This document shows positions 47,301-59,301 of a stretch of DNA of 64,000 nucleotides, piece by piece (position 1 is the first letter of the stretch; every line of letters begins with the position of its first letter). The notes under the pieces are model-generated. The model saw only the letters and a list, made by a program, of their open reading frames with translations, had not been told where the DNA came from and made no database searches. Position numbers and translations under genes: made by a program. The stretch spans positions 44,798,873 through 44,862,872 of the forward strand of contig CM019217.1 in assembly GCA_009741485.1 (NCBI GenBank). The letters are read 5' to 3'. This DNA is from Malurus cyaneus samueli (Eukaryota > Chordata > Aves > Passeriformes > Maluridae).

Positions 47301-50300
47301 CAGCCCACTTACAGGGTGCTTCTCTGTCATTTACTAACTTTATTTCCAAATGATAGCGCTGTGGGAGACAGTACCCAAAAAACAGTCTAAATGCTGGACT
47401 ACTTAACATCCAGAAAGACTGAATTCATTCACACAAACGTCCTGCAGTACAGTTTCTCATTGCTGTTGTTTAAAACCCTTGTGTTGTCTACTGACAATGT
47501 CTGGACAGCCTTGTCAATGCTTCTGTTTTACACAGGAAAATTTCAGGCTTTTGCCTGAAGAGTGTTACATCCAGCCAGTGTTACAGACTGTAAGTTTGAG
47601 ACTTTGAACCTTACTGGCACTCCATCTGAATGGGAAGAATTGCGTGTAGAAGAAAGAATGAATGTTGGGGGATGTTTTACTGTGATATTCTCGTTTGTTA
47701 CATTTAGATTTTGTGATTTTTAAGGCTAGGGAGTATCAGGTTACTCTTGGTCTATGCATTCTTTTACGCCCAGCCAAGAGAAATGTGCTGTTTTTGTACA
47801 CTCCCAGTAGGTCAGCATAATTCTACAAAGTATCTACTCTCCTTCCCAAATCCTTGGGGTACAGTTTCATGATTGCCTTGAGCTGAGCTAAGCCTGAGTT
47901 GCTGCAAGAAAGAAAGATCTCATTCTCTCATTTGGGCTGCTGTCAGGGCTCATGTCGTTAGTTGGATCAGAAGGCTGATCTCTGAGGGAAGAAATAGCAG
48001 TGTCTCCACAGATGAAGCAGGTGCAGCATACAGGGGCAGGGTGATTTCTTGCAAGTTGCCCAGTCAGTCAGTGGCAGAACTGGAAGCAGGGGCTCTGAAT
48101 TGTGGCTTTTCTTGTTGTCTAAAAAGTAGGGTCATGTGACTTATTTTTTTCATTCTGAGATAAATTTTGGACTTATTCACTCAGTTCAATCCCACAGATT
48201 AAATGCAGATTTAAACTGCTGAAACTTGAGATTGGAATCTACTTATTTGTCTTTCTTTAGTTTATCGCGTGTTTCTCATCAGCACGTGCTTTCTCATTGG
48301 AGCTGTTGCTTCTGGGCGTAGAATAAGCTGGAGCAATTTTGTGCAGCATGTTTCTTTGTTAGCTTCTTCGCCACAATAAATCATTATGCTTATTTTTTAA
48401 TTTGCAATGTTAATTTTTACCCTGCTCAGTTTATGCTTATCTGTAAATGAGAAGAAAAAAAAAAGAATCACAGGTAGAGCAGAGGAATAGGCATATGGGT
48501 TCAGCATAGTTTTTAGCAGTTTAGGATCACAGGAGTATCTAGAGCATCTTTCTGGGGGTGTTTGTTTTGATGTTGCCAGTTCATCACTGTTGTATTGGGG
48601 ATTTTTGGCTGTTCATCTCACAAATAGCAGTAAAGAGTTACTGGGAAGGGTGCATCCTAGCGGGCCTTCTAGATCCCTTACCCTAAAGAGAGAAGAGGGA
48701 TTTGTTTTAGTAAAAGAGTGCTCTGTTAATGGTTTCTGAAGGACGCTTTGCTCTGGTGCCCTGAACAACTCCTTCCATGATCTGGGCTGCTCTCCAGTGC
48801 TTATTCTAATTCATAATGGAAAATAACACTGCAAATGCGATGGTTGAAAGAATAAAGAGAAAAGGCACACTCTCCTTTTCTTCACTGAAAGAATTTCACT
48901 GCTTCTTTGGCATCTTGTGTACGTGAGCAAGTTTCACCATCCCATCATCTTTCAGAACAGACTCCAGTAGAAAGTACTGAGGACCATCCAGATACACGGC
49001 CACAATTCTTGTGCATTAGGAGAATTATCTGGGTCATAAGCAATCATGACAGACATTAGTTCTAAAAGAGGTGGTTTCAGGAAGGACACAATTGCACATT
49101 ACATTTTTTAAGCCAAATTAATCAGCCATGCTTATAATCTGCTTCTTTATAATTTTTTTTTCTCCCCAAGACATCTCAGTGAGAAACAGCATATGAAATT
49201 CATCTGGTAGCTGGGAAGGAGGACTGGGAGAGAATTCTTTCTAAAGGTATTTGTAATATTCTCAAAGAAAGCAGAAAAGGAGGAGGAGCTGCTAAGGGAA
49301 GTCTGTAGGATATGTGTCAGGGCTGAGGAGGCAGACTCAGCAGATGGTAAAATTCCAATGCAGAAGTTGTAAGTTTTAGGTTCTCTCTAAAAGAATTTCA
49401 TGTTTGTATTTTGAGAGTGGAGCTTTGGTTTATTTCTCTAAGGATTTATGTAGGTTTCTGTCTAGGCTCAGTATCTACATTCTCCTTGGCCTCTGGAATT
49501 TGAGTGGGAGAGCTCAGTTTGCAATTATATTGTGTTCGTTTCCATGGCCTCTTACTCTGATGTGCACAGAAGAGAAGAGACTGTTATTTCATTTTTTTTT
49601 TTTTTTTTTTTGCTTTTTTTTGCTCTCTTCCTCTGTACTGCTCACTTACTTCATAATTTCACTGTAAGTTATTCTTTGGTGTCTTTGTTCTTTATTTTAG
49701 TATAGGGAATCAGTTACTTTAAATAGGATCTGATTTGGCAGGTCAAACATTGAAATGATTGATCAAGTACTCTTTCAAAACATGTTACAGTTGCATTCTG
49801 ACTACATCATGGCAGTAAAGTATTCCTAGTGAGGCCTGTCACATTGATAGTTTTTTCCTCTTTACTGTATTTCAGTATAGTGTACAGTATAATGTGCAGT
49901 TTGCACAGCTGTACTTCAGATTCTGATCCTGTCATTTGTGAGAGATTGCATTTCTGATTTTGCTTCAAAATTTCTCTTTGCAAAAGTGGTATTTTGCTCT
50001 AGTGCTGGCATCACCATTTGAATTTAAGCCATGTTTACATACCGAGTTTGCCCTAGTTTTGGCCATCTGTGACAAATCACAGGCTAGTATTAGCCCTTAG
50101 TGTAGACAATGATGAGCTGCTTTTTCATCCATCCAGCTGCTTCAGCTTCAAGAAAAGGACTAGGGTTCAGTGATACAAAAAGTCTGTTTCCTGTTCCCCT
50201 GGATACTACAACCTAGGCAGGTCACCAGCAGGTCTCTTCATACCACAGGAGGGTCCCTTGCTACAGAGGACTGAAGTTAGACCATGCACCCTGAATGTGG

Positions 50301-50704
50301 AAAATATTCACAGAAGTATGATCTTTATAAGTATGCATAGCTGCATCTTAATCTTGAGAACATTGTTACAAGAGAGTTGTCATCTGAGTATGGTGGACAC
50401 TGCAATCTCCGTGAGGCTTGAGGCAAAGATTGCCTTCTAATTAAGGAGCAGGTCCAAATCTAATCAAGGTGTTCCAACCACAGGCAATAATTACTTCATT
50501 AAATCTCTCTTTTGATCTATGGTTTAATGCCTGATTGAAGCAAAAGAAGTACCTCACTGATGTCACGTTTTTATTAGGCAATACTTTGCTTGGAATAAAT
50601 GCTTAGTAAAAATAAACAGCTTTGGGTTTACTATTATAATTCTTTTATTTTATGTCATTGGACTTCCCATCCACTCACACACCAGTATCTGGTACCAAGC
50701 ATTA
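47301..50704. other. Presumed intron sequence with one candidate exon
   Basis: No gene-length frame. It contains the candidate exon at 47,536-47,589 and a T run near 49,590-49,612. The rest shows nothing that can be named. Confidence 0.5.
47536..47589 (+). CDS. Candidate internal exon (54 bases)
   Basis: TTCTGTTTTACACAG before 47,536 and AGACT|GTAAGT after 47,589 form a good acceptor and a perfect donor. The 54 bases are open in two phases: phase 0 reads E-N-F-R-L-L-P-E-E-C-Y-I-Q-P-V-L-Q-T, and phase 2 reads K-I-S-G-F-C-L-K-S-V-T-S-S-Q-C-Y-R. The phase 2 reading follows the 42,660 exon. The phase 0 reading looks the more protein-like and may belong to a different exon chain. Length divisible by three would allow skipping. 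Confidence 0.3.
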
Positions 50705-51005
50705 GAACCTGAAAGGAGGTAGTGGAAGTGAGAGGACTAGAGGAAATGGCCTTAAACTGAGACGGGGGAGATTCAGTTTAGATATTAGAAAAGCATTTTC
50801 ACTGCTATGTTCGTCAGGCATTGGAATAGGTTGCCCAGGGAGCTGGTGGAGTCGCCATCCCTGGAGGTGGTCAAGAGACATCTGAGTCTGGTGCTACAGT
50901 TCAATGGTTTCATGGTTCAGGAGTTACAGTGGTAGTGCTGGATTGACAGTTGAACTTGATGATCTTAAAGGTCTCTTCCAACCTTGATGATTTTATGATT
51001 CTATA
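50705..51005 (+). mobile_element. CR1 LINE, 3' fragment (plus strand)
   Basis: GTGAGAGGACTAGAGGAAAT, AGGTTGCCCAGGGAGCTGGT, CGCCATCCCTGGAGGTGGTC and TTAAAGGTCTCTTCCAACCT are CR1 3' blocks in sense order. It ends with the octamer-type tail GATTTTATGATTCTAT. A fairly intact 3' end implies a younger copy than the others. Confidence 0.95.
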
Positions 51006-51459
51006 AATACAGTATTAGTTCAAACAACCCTGATATCATTTCATGATTGGACCAGGTCAGGAAGTTTCTTTCCTCTCTCAAAAACAGTTTCTTTGGACAA
51101 CTGTTTTTAAAACCATTATGTTGTTTTATTGCATTGTTTCTGCGGCCCCTTCTAAAATAATAGGTTCATGAATAGGTAAAGCATGTAGTGTTCCTGACAG
51201 GTGAAGGCTGAACTACTAGGAAGAAAGAGAACAATATCATGGGACAAGTACATTAATGACAGGTGCAGGAGAGGCTTTCTCACCACACCTTACTGGTGCA
51301 TAGGACAAAAGATTATTTACTGTTTAATCCATCTTCTTTCTTCTATAACTGCTGACAAGGAAATGAGTTCTGTTAAATGAACTTTTACAGTGTGAACTGA
51401 CTAGAAATGCTTTCTGTTAATAATGGCATTTATTTTTTCTGTCAAGGTCAGATCTGAAA
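51006..51459. other. Presumed intron spacer between CR1 copies
   Basis: About 450 bases of AT-rich sequence with no recognised element. Confidence 0.5.
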
Positions 51460-51995
51460 TGACGACGCAGTTCTCTGGTGCAACTTGAAGCCATTTCCTC
51501 TTGTCCTATTGCTTGTTACTTGGCAGAAGAGACAGACCCCCACTTTGATACAACTTGTTTTCATGTGGTTATTGAGAGCAATAAGGTCCCTCATGAGCTC
51601 TTTTTCTCCAAGCTAAGCATCCTCAGCTCTCTCAGCTGCTTGTCACAAGACTTGTGCTCCAGACCCTTCACCGGTTTTGTTGCCCTCCTCTGGATACATT
51701 CCAGCACCTCAATGTCCTTCTTGTTGTGAGAGGCCCAAAACTGAACATGAGATTTGAGGTGTGGCTTCACCAGTGTCGAGTACAGAAGGCGATCACTGAC
51801 ATGGTCCTTCTGGCCACAATTTCAGATACAAGCCAGGATTCCATTGGCCTTCTTGGCCACCTGGGCATATGCTGGCACTGGTTCAAATACTATCAACCAG
51901 CATCCCCAGGCCCTTTTCCACCAGGCAGTTTTTCAGCCACTGTTCCCTCAGCTTGTAGCAATGCCTGGGCATTGTTGTGACCCAGGTGAAGGACC
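51460..51995 (-). mobile_element. CR1 LINE fragment (minus strand), older subfamily
   Basis: CTTGTCCTATTGCTTGTTAC, CTCTCAGCTGCTTGTCACAA, GTTGCCCTCCTCTGGATACA, TTCTTGGCCACCTGGGCATA and TTGTTGTGACCCAGGTGAAG are reverse-complement CR1 blocks in order from the 3' UTR toward the coding side. The 3' end is cut or decayed. The 108- and 104-codon frames here are repeat by-products. Confidence 0.88.
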
Positions 51996-52490
51996 CTGCT
52001 CAAGCAAGGCCATCCTAGAGCACATTGCACAGGATTGTGTCCAGAGGTTCTTGACTTCCCTTCTCTAGTGAGGGGACTTCACAAACTCTCTGGACAATTT
52101 GTAAAAGTGTTCAGTGACCTGCACAGTAAAGAAGTTCTTTCACATGTTCAGGTGGAACTTCCTGTGCATCAGTTTCTGCCCCTTCCCTCTTGTCCTATTG
52201 CTTGGCACCACTGAGCAGAGCCTGGCTGTTGTCACCCTCCTCTGAGATACTGACAGACATTGATGATGTCCTCCCTCAATTCTCTGGAGGCTGAACAGGC
52301 CCAACTCTCTCAGCCTGTTGTTGTAAGAGAGATGCTTCAGTCTTCTCATCACCTTTGTTTTCCTCCGCTGGACCTGTTCCAGGAGGTCCATGTCTCTCTT
52401 GTGCTGAGGAGGGACACAGCACTCCAGATGTGTCCTCACGAGGGCTGAGCACAGGGACAGGATCACCTCCCTTGCCCTGCAATGTTCTCT
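51996..52490 (-). mobile_element. Second CR1 LINE fragment, same orientation (minus strand)
   Basis: The CR1 3' order restarts: CATCCTAGAGCACATTGCAC, ACTTCACAAACTCTCTGG, GTGGAACTTCCTGTGCATCA, TTCTCTGGAGGCTGAACAGG, CTCCGCTGGACCTGTTCCAG and AGCACTCCAGATGTGTCCTC. The restart shows it is a separate copy, lying next to or inserted in the end of the copy at 51,460-51,995. A T run (about 52,541-52,556) follows. Confidence 0.92.
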
Positions 52491-55400
52491 GAGAGAATTG
52501 ATACTTTGTACTTATTAGCCAACAGCGGGTTTTCATTAGGTTTTTTTTTTTTTTTAATTCATATACACTTTAGGTGCAGTGCCAAAGCTTAACCTCATGT
52601 GGTATGTTGAAAAGTCTCTTCGGCTCTTTTGAGCTTGGTGTCTGCTAGTTTTATAGCACTTTCTACATTCTGTAGTGCAAGAAACTGAACTGTCATTCCC
52701 TAAAGCTTTGCTGCTTCTTGGGAAAGTTAAAATGCTGTTGTTCTGCTTTGAAATAGATCATATCAATTAATTAGGCAGCCGTAAGGAAAAGGTCACTATT
52801 ACTTTTGGAGGCCCAGAGGCATATTAGCAAGGGGAGAGAAGGTTGTTGACCGATTTGAGAAAAAGGACAGGAATGATTTACTGCCTTTGGAATTAAGGAC
52901 ATCACCGAGAGTGGAGGTGAGAGAAATTACCTGCCTATGTTATCTGAATCCAGGGCCTTTGACTTGCTCTGGAGATTGAGAAAAAGTAATATTTGTTTTC
53001 TACCCCTGTCCTTGTAAGGTTATGGATCAAGTGTTAGAGGTCAGATATGAAGTGGTTGTTAAAAGAGAAGGGTAACCCCACTGGTCCCTGTTTTTTCAGT
53101 CACTCCAGTAAGCTGATACTTTGTGGCTTTTTAATTTCCTCTGCCTAATTTACCTGATGACATATGGTTCATTGACTGAAGTGCATGGAGGAGCATGTGA
53201 TAGAGCTATGTGTTTGGGGAATAGTTGCAGGCAAGGGAAGGGCACTGATTTCTGTGGCTTTGAAATGTTTTGGAGAGGTATTTCTTATGGCTTTTGCTCC
53301 AACAAGGTCCAGCTCAATCTGTTCTACAAGGTGTTTTGTTTCTGAAGCTAAATTTAGTTGAGTGGCAAAAAGTGATGATAGTGATTATTTCTTCTGAGTT
53401 GTAATCATCCATTAGGGTATTTACTGACTTGCTATATAATTTGAGGTCCATGATGTTGTAATACAGCCAGGATATATGATTGAGGGTGGAGGAAGTTACT
53501 TTTGTCTTGTAGTATGTTTGCATGGTGACTTGCTCAAAGATGAGATCACTGGATAAATGTCCCCGGAGGTTAAAGGCCTTCTGTCGGTTGTTGAGGTAGG
53601 TATTTTGTTCTTACAGCAAATTCAGTGCTGTTCCAGCCTATCAGGATTTTGCAGTGGGATAGATGCAGGTTTTGTTGGCATAGGAGTTACTATAAAAATC
53701 TCTTTTGCTCTGTTGGTCAATGCCTCTGTTTCACTCTTGGAAAATAATTTGAGTATGTGTAAATTCAAATGCTTTTCCCTGCCCTGGGTTAGCAAAGGTG
53801 TTAACTTTATCTATATACTATACCTTACCAACATTCAGGTAGAATCAGAATTAAAATACTTGAAAAATAATCTTTGATGCATATCTTTTAGGAATGGTTG
53901 ACCTAAATTTCACAGTTGCTAGATCACTGTGAATGTATAAAAAGGACTGAAGTTTAAGGTCATATTTAAATTCAGACATAAGCGTTACAGATCTGCATTG
54001 TGTGAATGTATGGTTTGTTGTTGTGTAGTGCAAATTTCTGGTGAATCATTTTCTGTATTTTGTAGCCAAAAGCTCTGTCAATATATGTGGTATGAAAAAA
54101 AAGGATGCATTTCAGGAAGGGCAGGTGAAAAGTGTTGAGGAAAACATGCCATTTCTCTGACTGCGCTGCATGCAGGGCACTTTCTGGAAAGACAGGTCCA
54201 ATGAAGGGTGTGGTTTTGAGATTTTATTTGACAATTTCTGTGCATTGTGCATTCTGTAAGGGACACTGTTGAAAGTTCATGGATCTCATGTACTGTAGGG
54301 TGTAACTGGGTGAGTCAGCAGCACATTGCAACAAGATGTGATCATGCATGAAGATAATTTTACTTTTGTGAAACATTAATGTAAGATGATAGAAAATCAC
54401 TGTTTCTGCTGCTTGTGAAATAATTTTTTTTTGTTTGAAGATGCTATGTTTCTTTATATGGGTGACCTTGTAGTATTCTTAAACACATCTTTTGGTTTTT
54501 GGTTCACATTTACACTGTAGAAGGGATTCTGGTTTTTTTTTGTTTGTTTCTCATTTCTAAGCACTGAGTTAAAGCTTTGCTATGTTTGGTGCATATGTAT
54601 TTATATTTCTGTCTTGTAGGCTGTCCCTTTACAGCAAATGCCTTTGCTCTCAACACACATCTCTAATTAAAACAGTGAGGAAATTCCTTTTGTTTCATCA
54701 CTCAGCTAAAGGTTAAACTCCAGCACATTTCATGCTGCTTATTTGACTCAACTGGCCTATGAAGAAGGTGAATTAGGCTGAAGGAGCACAGAAATCCTAT
54801 GGCATGGGACTTGTCAAAGAACTCAATAGTGGCAGTTGTTGTACTTTGAAATTCTCAAAGGTGCTCAACTGATTTTTTGGCACTGAGGTCACGCCAGTAC
54901 TGAACGCTCCTTGTAATCCGAATTCTGTGGGTTAGTTGAACTTTACATTTTCGATCCCAAATGTCTGCCTTTTGTATTAAAGTGCTGAAATCGTGCTGCT
55001 AATCTTTGGCTAGGCAGGATCCAGATACTATTTCAACTGCTGAGAGCTAAACCTATTTGGTAGTGTTCCTGGGAAGTGAGACTCAATAATTCAACTCTTG
55101 GAGGCCCTAGTTGCCTCAAGATTCCCTAGGAACTCCTTGCTTATACTCTAGTTTCCTCTCAAAGGATGCACAATAATTGAAGCAAATGAGCATATATTTT
55201 CAGATTATTTTTACACAGGAAACAAACAGACACAGGCAAAATAAGAAGCACCTATAGCATGTTCCCTTGGTCTGATTGCTGCTGTGAAGTCTGTGTACTT
55301 GGAAGCACCTGAGCTTTCTCCACTGAATTTCTCACCTCCAGCATGTGCATTCTCTGGGTCCTGTTGAGTTCTTGCCCTCACAATCAACACCCATTTGTTC

Positions 55401-57859
55401 CTGCTTGTTCTTCTGTGGAGCAATGCTTTTCTGTGTTCCTATTCTGAAGCTTCTCAGACTCTGTTTTCAAAAGTCCAGCCAAAATACATGCATCTTTTAA
55501 TTCCTGTGGGTGATTTCCTCACCCATCCCCTATTGGTTTCTCTTTGCTGATCTGCAGATAGGTGATTTAGTAGGGATTTAAGATACTCTCTGCTATAGAA
55601 GAAGTGTTATCTATTTTGTTATAGTCATTATTAATGTTTCTAGTGAGATGAGAACATTGGCATGCCACTTTTTCCCTTTAAAAAACTGTAAGGATAATCT
55701 TACTAGTATATTTATATGCTCTATGAGATATAGAAACTATTTGAAAAAAAATCTAATATTCATACTTTATAATAGTTAAAGCCCTGTAAAGACATCTTGA
55801 ATCCTGTGGATCCAGATTTACTGGTTTTCTTTATGCCTTTGTCCTGCACATCCTTCATGATTAAACCGAATTTTATTCATCTGTTATGTCAATTACAAAG
55901 GTTCTGGAGCTCATTTAGCTACCAGGTTATGTTTGATGTACAGAGATATATGAAGCAAGCAGAACGTCCTGTCAGTGGCTAGAGAAGGCTTTGATTTACT
56001 GACTGAAATGCAATTGCAAATAGTTGAATCAAAAACCCATTCTTCAGAAATAAGCTTTGTTTTGTACTCTTTAACTGTAAAAGTAGGGCACAGTCATCTT
56101 TCCCCATGTGCAAATGCAGAAACTCTGTAGACTTTAATGGTAAAGTATTTCTATCAGAAGCAGCTGCACTTTACAGCAGAATTTTTCTATTTGAAAGGGT
56201 TGGTTCTTCCCTTCTGTTTTTTAACTCTTACTTTTGTGTCTGAGTATAATGCTGGCTGGGCCCAGGTATCCTGTCCCTATCACTATGACAATTCAGTGAT
56301 ACTTTCATTTACATTTACAGTGCTGCATCGCTATTATGCTGTTATTAAAATTATAGGTGTTTTCTGTGCCTAGAATCATTTATACCAAGATTAAATTGCC
56401 ATTAATCATAAATACTATTTACTGATTTTAATCAAAACGTACTAGCAGGGTTATCACAACAGTGAGTGTGATATGTTGATAGATGGCATAGTGGGGAGTC
56501 TTTTGAGCTGTTACAGGAGGGCCAAAGTCTTGTTGTAGCGTACGTTTTACTGGGATTTTAAATCAGTCAATATACGATGAAGACTGAGAATGATTTGATT
56601 CATGCTCTAAGGATTTGACTTTCTGGAATGGGTGTGCTTGTACAGTCATCTTGGGGCAAGGGGCAGTTCAGCTCTGGTTGTTGCCTGAAAGAAAATGCTG
56701 TAGGAAATCTAGCTAGAATGTCTGTAGCCCTGGATCAGGAAAGAGTTCAGGGTGCACACAAGGCAAGTGATTCAGATTCACAAAAAATCTGGGAGGTGTT
56801 TCAGCTTCAAGGTCTAACCTGGACATTATTAAATGTGGAAGCTGTTGTAACCTCATGACTTGTAGGTTGCTGTGAGAATTGAAGTGTGAAATGTTATCAT
56901 CTGTTGCCATGATTTGCTTTGACTTCCTGCCTGTGTTCTGCCTTAAAGTTGATGGTTTGGTTGCTAAAATAGGATCCCAAAGTATGACAGTGACAAGCAC
57001 ATGAATGTGTAGTAAGTGGCTGAAGAAACAGCAAGAGAGCAATTCCTGAAAGGATTTCCCTATGCTGATCAACGTGAGCTGTTTTAATTAGCAGAGCAGC
57101 TGGATTTTAGCTGCTGCTTAACTACATCCCCACTTGTCCAGACAGTGGGAAGTCGTGGCTGTGGCATTCATTAAGTGATGCAGAAGTAGACATCCTCAGC
57201 ATATTGATGAGGATTGAATTGTCACTAGACTTAATTACTGGTTCAGGATTTCTTGCTTTTGGGGCTGGATCCAAGAGAGAAGTTGTGTTGGCATTAATTT
57301 CTAGATGACCTGATCTATACTATTGAGCATGTGATTTCTTAGGTGACTAGATCTTTTTTAGCCTCCTGTACCTGCAGGGCCATGACAATACCCCATGATC
57401 TAGCAGAGAACATGCAAGTGTTCATTTTACAGAAAGACTATGGGGACAGGCTGCTGCCAACTGTGTATTTTTGGTGCTTGTCTGATCTCCTAGTGAGCCA
57501 ATATGCAAGACCAGCACTAACAGGAAAAGAAAACAAACCCAAAGAGTGGATCAGCTGATACTGAAGGATGAGAAGAACAGCTGACATTAGGTATAGCCAG
57601 CGTGTGGTGATTTACTGTCAGATTAGTGGCAGAGTTATGGACTTAAGGTTTGTTTTTGTGAGTGGACGCTGAGCTGCTTACCCCAAGGACTGCTGCTGGC
57701 CTCCCTGTCTGTCTGCTCCCATTGCTTCTGCGGTGCCACCGTGATGCTTGTGTGGCTCTGCAGCCAGCTGGAGCAGTTGGCCTGTCTGGCTGAAAACTAA
57801 TCAGGATATTTGGGATGGGATTCTTTGTTGTTAACAAAATCACATGGCTGATCCAGCAG

Positions 57860-57904
57860 ACTTGTGACCATGCCAGCACCAACAGAAGAGAGAGGGTGGA
57901 AATG
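57860..57904 (+). CDS. Weak candidate internal exon (45 bases)
   Basis: GGCTGATCCAGCAG before and AAATG|GTGAGT after enclose 45 bases, open in phase 0 (T-C-D-H-A-S-T-N-R-R-E-R-V-E-M) and phase 2 (L-V-T-M-P-A-P-T-E-E-R-G-W-K). The donor is good, the acceptor has a poor pyrimidine tract. Phase 2 to 2 would fit between 47,536 and 59,203. Confidence 0.13.
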
Positions 57905-59202
57905 GTGAGTGTGGAGAAGGTGGGAGCACTGGCTGTGCAGTGTCTGCTTCTCAAATACTGATGGGGAAACTGCACCTGGACTCCGTGTGTCACGTCTGCT
58001 AATTTACATTTTCAGACTGATATCAGACTGGGGCTCCTCAGCAATGGAGGCATTGAAGAGGCTGACCACTGTGGGTGCATTTTCAGTGTAAATTCACATA
58101 ATCCACAGGATTAATATTATTCTGTTTACTACACCCATCTCATGAATTTGGGATAGTTGTGAGTCTTCTGGTTTAGCTTTAGAAGTTTTTGGTAGAACTA
58201 ATAAATCTGTCTTTGGCCTGCAGGGGGTGGTAAATCTGATCTTTTGCACCACCCTTAATTTAGCTATAAAATTATTAACATCTTTCTGTGACTCGGTCTG
58301 CGTTGAAATTATTTAGGTGACATTTAAAACATTTTGTGCTTGGAATAATGTCTTTTAATAAGTTTTTAGAACGTTGCACTGTAGTACACTGGCTATTACA
58401 AAGATGGCATGATTTCTAAAGTAACTGAGAGGAATATATGGTGCCTTTTATTAAACTAGTGTTTTCCGTCATAGTAGTTTCAGCATGAGCTATTTTAAAA
58501 TTCTTGGCTCGCATTCCAAGAAGTCACAAGACATTAAAAATAGCAACATTTTAATTCTTTTTACTCTGTGTGTCTGTGTATAAGGCAGGGTCAGTAACCA
58601 TCACAATTAGAAATACATTGGACTTTTACATGGGTTGTGAACCTAAGGACCGATATTTATGAAAAGCCTCATATAACTTGACATAAAGGATGAATTTTGA
58701 GACCTTGGAATAGATGCTCCAGAATACTAATTTTTTTTTAGAACAAGCGATCATTCTTTTTCATTATTTTTGTTGGCATTTTTTTGTTCTAGGCCTTTAT
58801 GTATGTCTAGAGTGATGTATGAAAGAAGTACAATCGATTTTCCTGTAGAATATTCATTGTTATGACAGTTTAGAGAAATAAACTAAAGGTCCTAGTTCTG
58901 ATAAAGGGAGCAGACAATGTGGAGGACTGCTCAATTCCTGCTGAGAAACCCATACAAGTCGATAGGAGGGTATGGGAGTAGATGAAGGAGAGATGCTTAG
59001 AGAGGATAGTAGCTTGGGATGTCTTTTGTATCCCAAGCAGTATCACAACATGTAGAGCAGAAGACAGTAGATAGCCTGGGGAGACCCTCCCTAGATGGCT
59101 GTGGGTAGCTCACAGGCAGGAGGGGGACAGTCACCATCCAGTCCTGCCTGTGCTCTCCAGGGGCAGGTAAAATCCATCAATCCTCTGCCTGTTTGCTTTC
59201 AG

Positions 59203-59301
59203 CAGCCAAGCTGCCTCACCATCAGCCAGCTTGTGGGAATGTGTCCAAGAAGTGCCCTCCACTGGGCTGGAGGCTCTCCTGCTCCTGAACCAGCTAGACA
59301 G
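59203..59301 (+). CDS. Candidate internal exon (99 bases)
   Basis: CTCTGCCTGTTTGCTTTCAG is a strong acceptor; GACAG|GTGTGA is a fair donor. The 99 bases lie in a GC-richer island of the intron. In phase 2 they read S-Q-A-A-S-P-S-A-S-L-W-E-C-V-Q-E and continue to ...L-E-A-L-L-L-L-N-Q-L-D, a leucine-rich, helix-like end; phase 0 is open too. Phase 2 out joins the candidate exon at 63,170, giving N-Q-L-D-S-Q-G-P-L-S-S-I across the junction. No family recognised. Confidence 0.3.

Noticed and set aside
51654..52068. Overlapping frames of 104 and 108 codons
   Set aside because: They are antisense readings of CR1 fragments.
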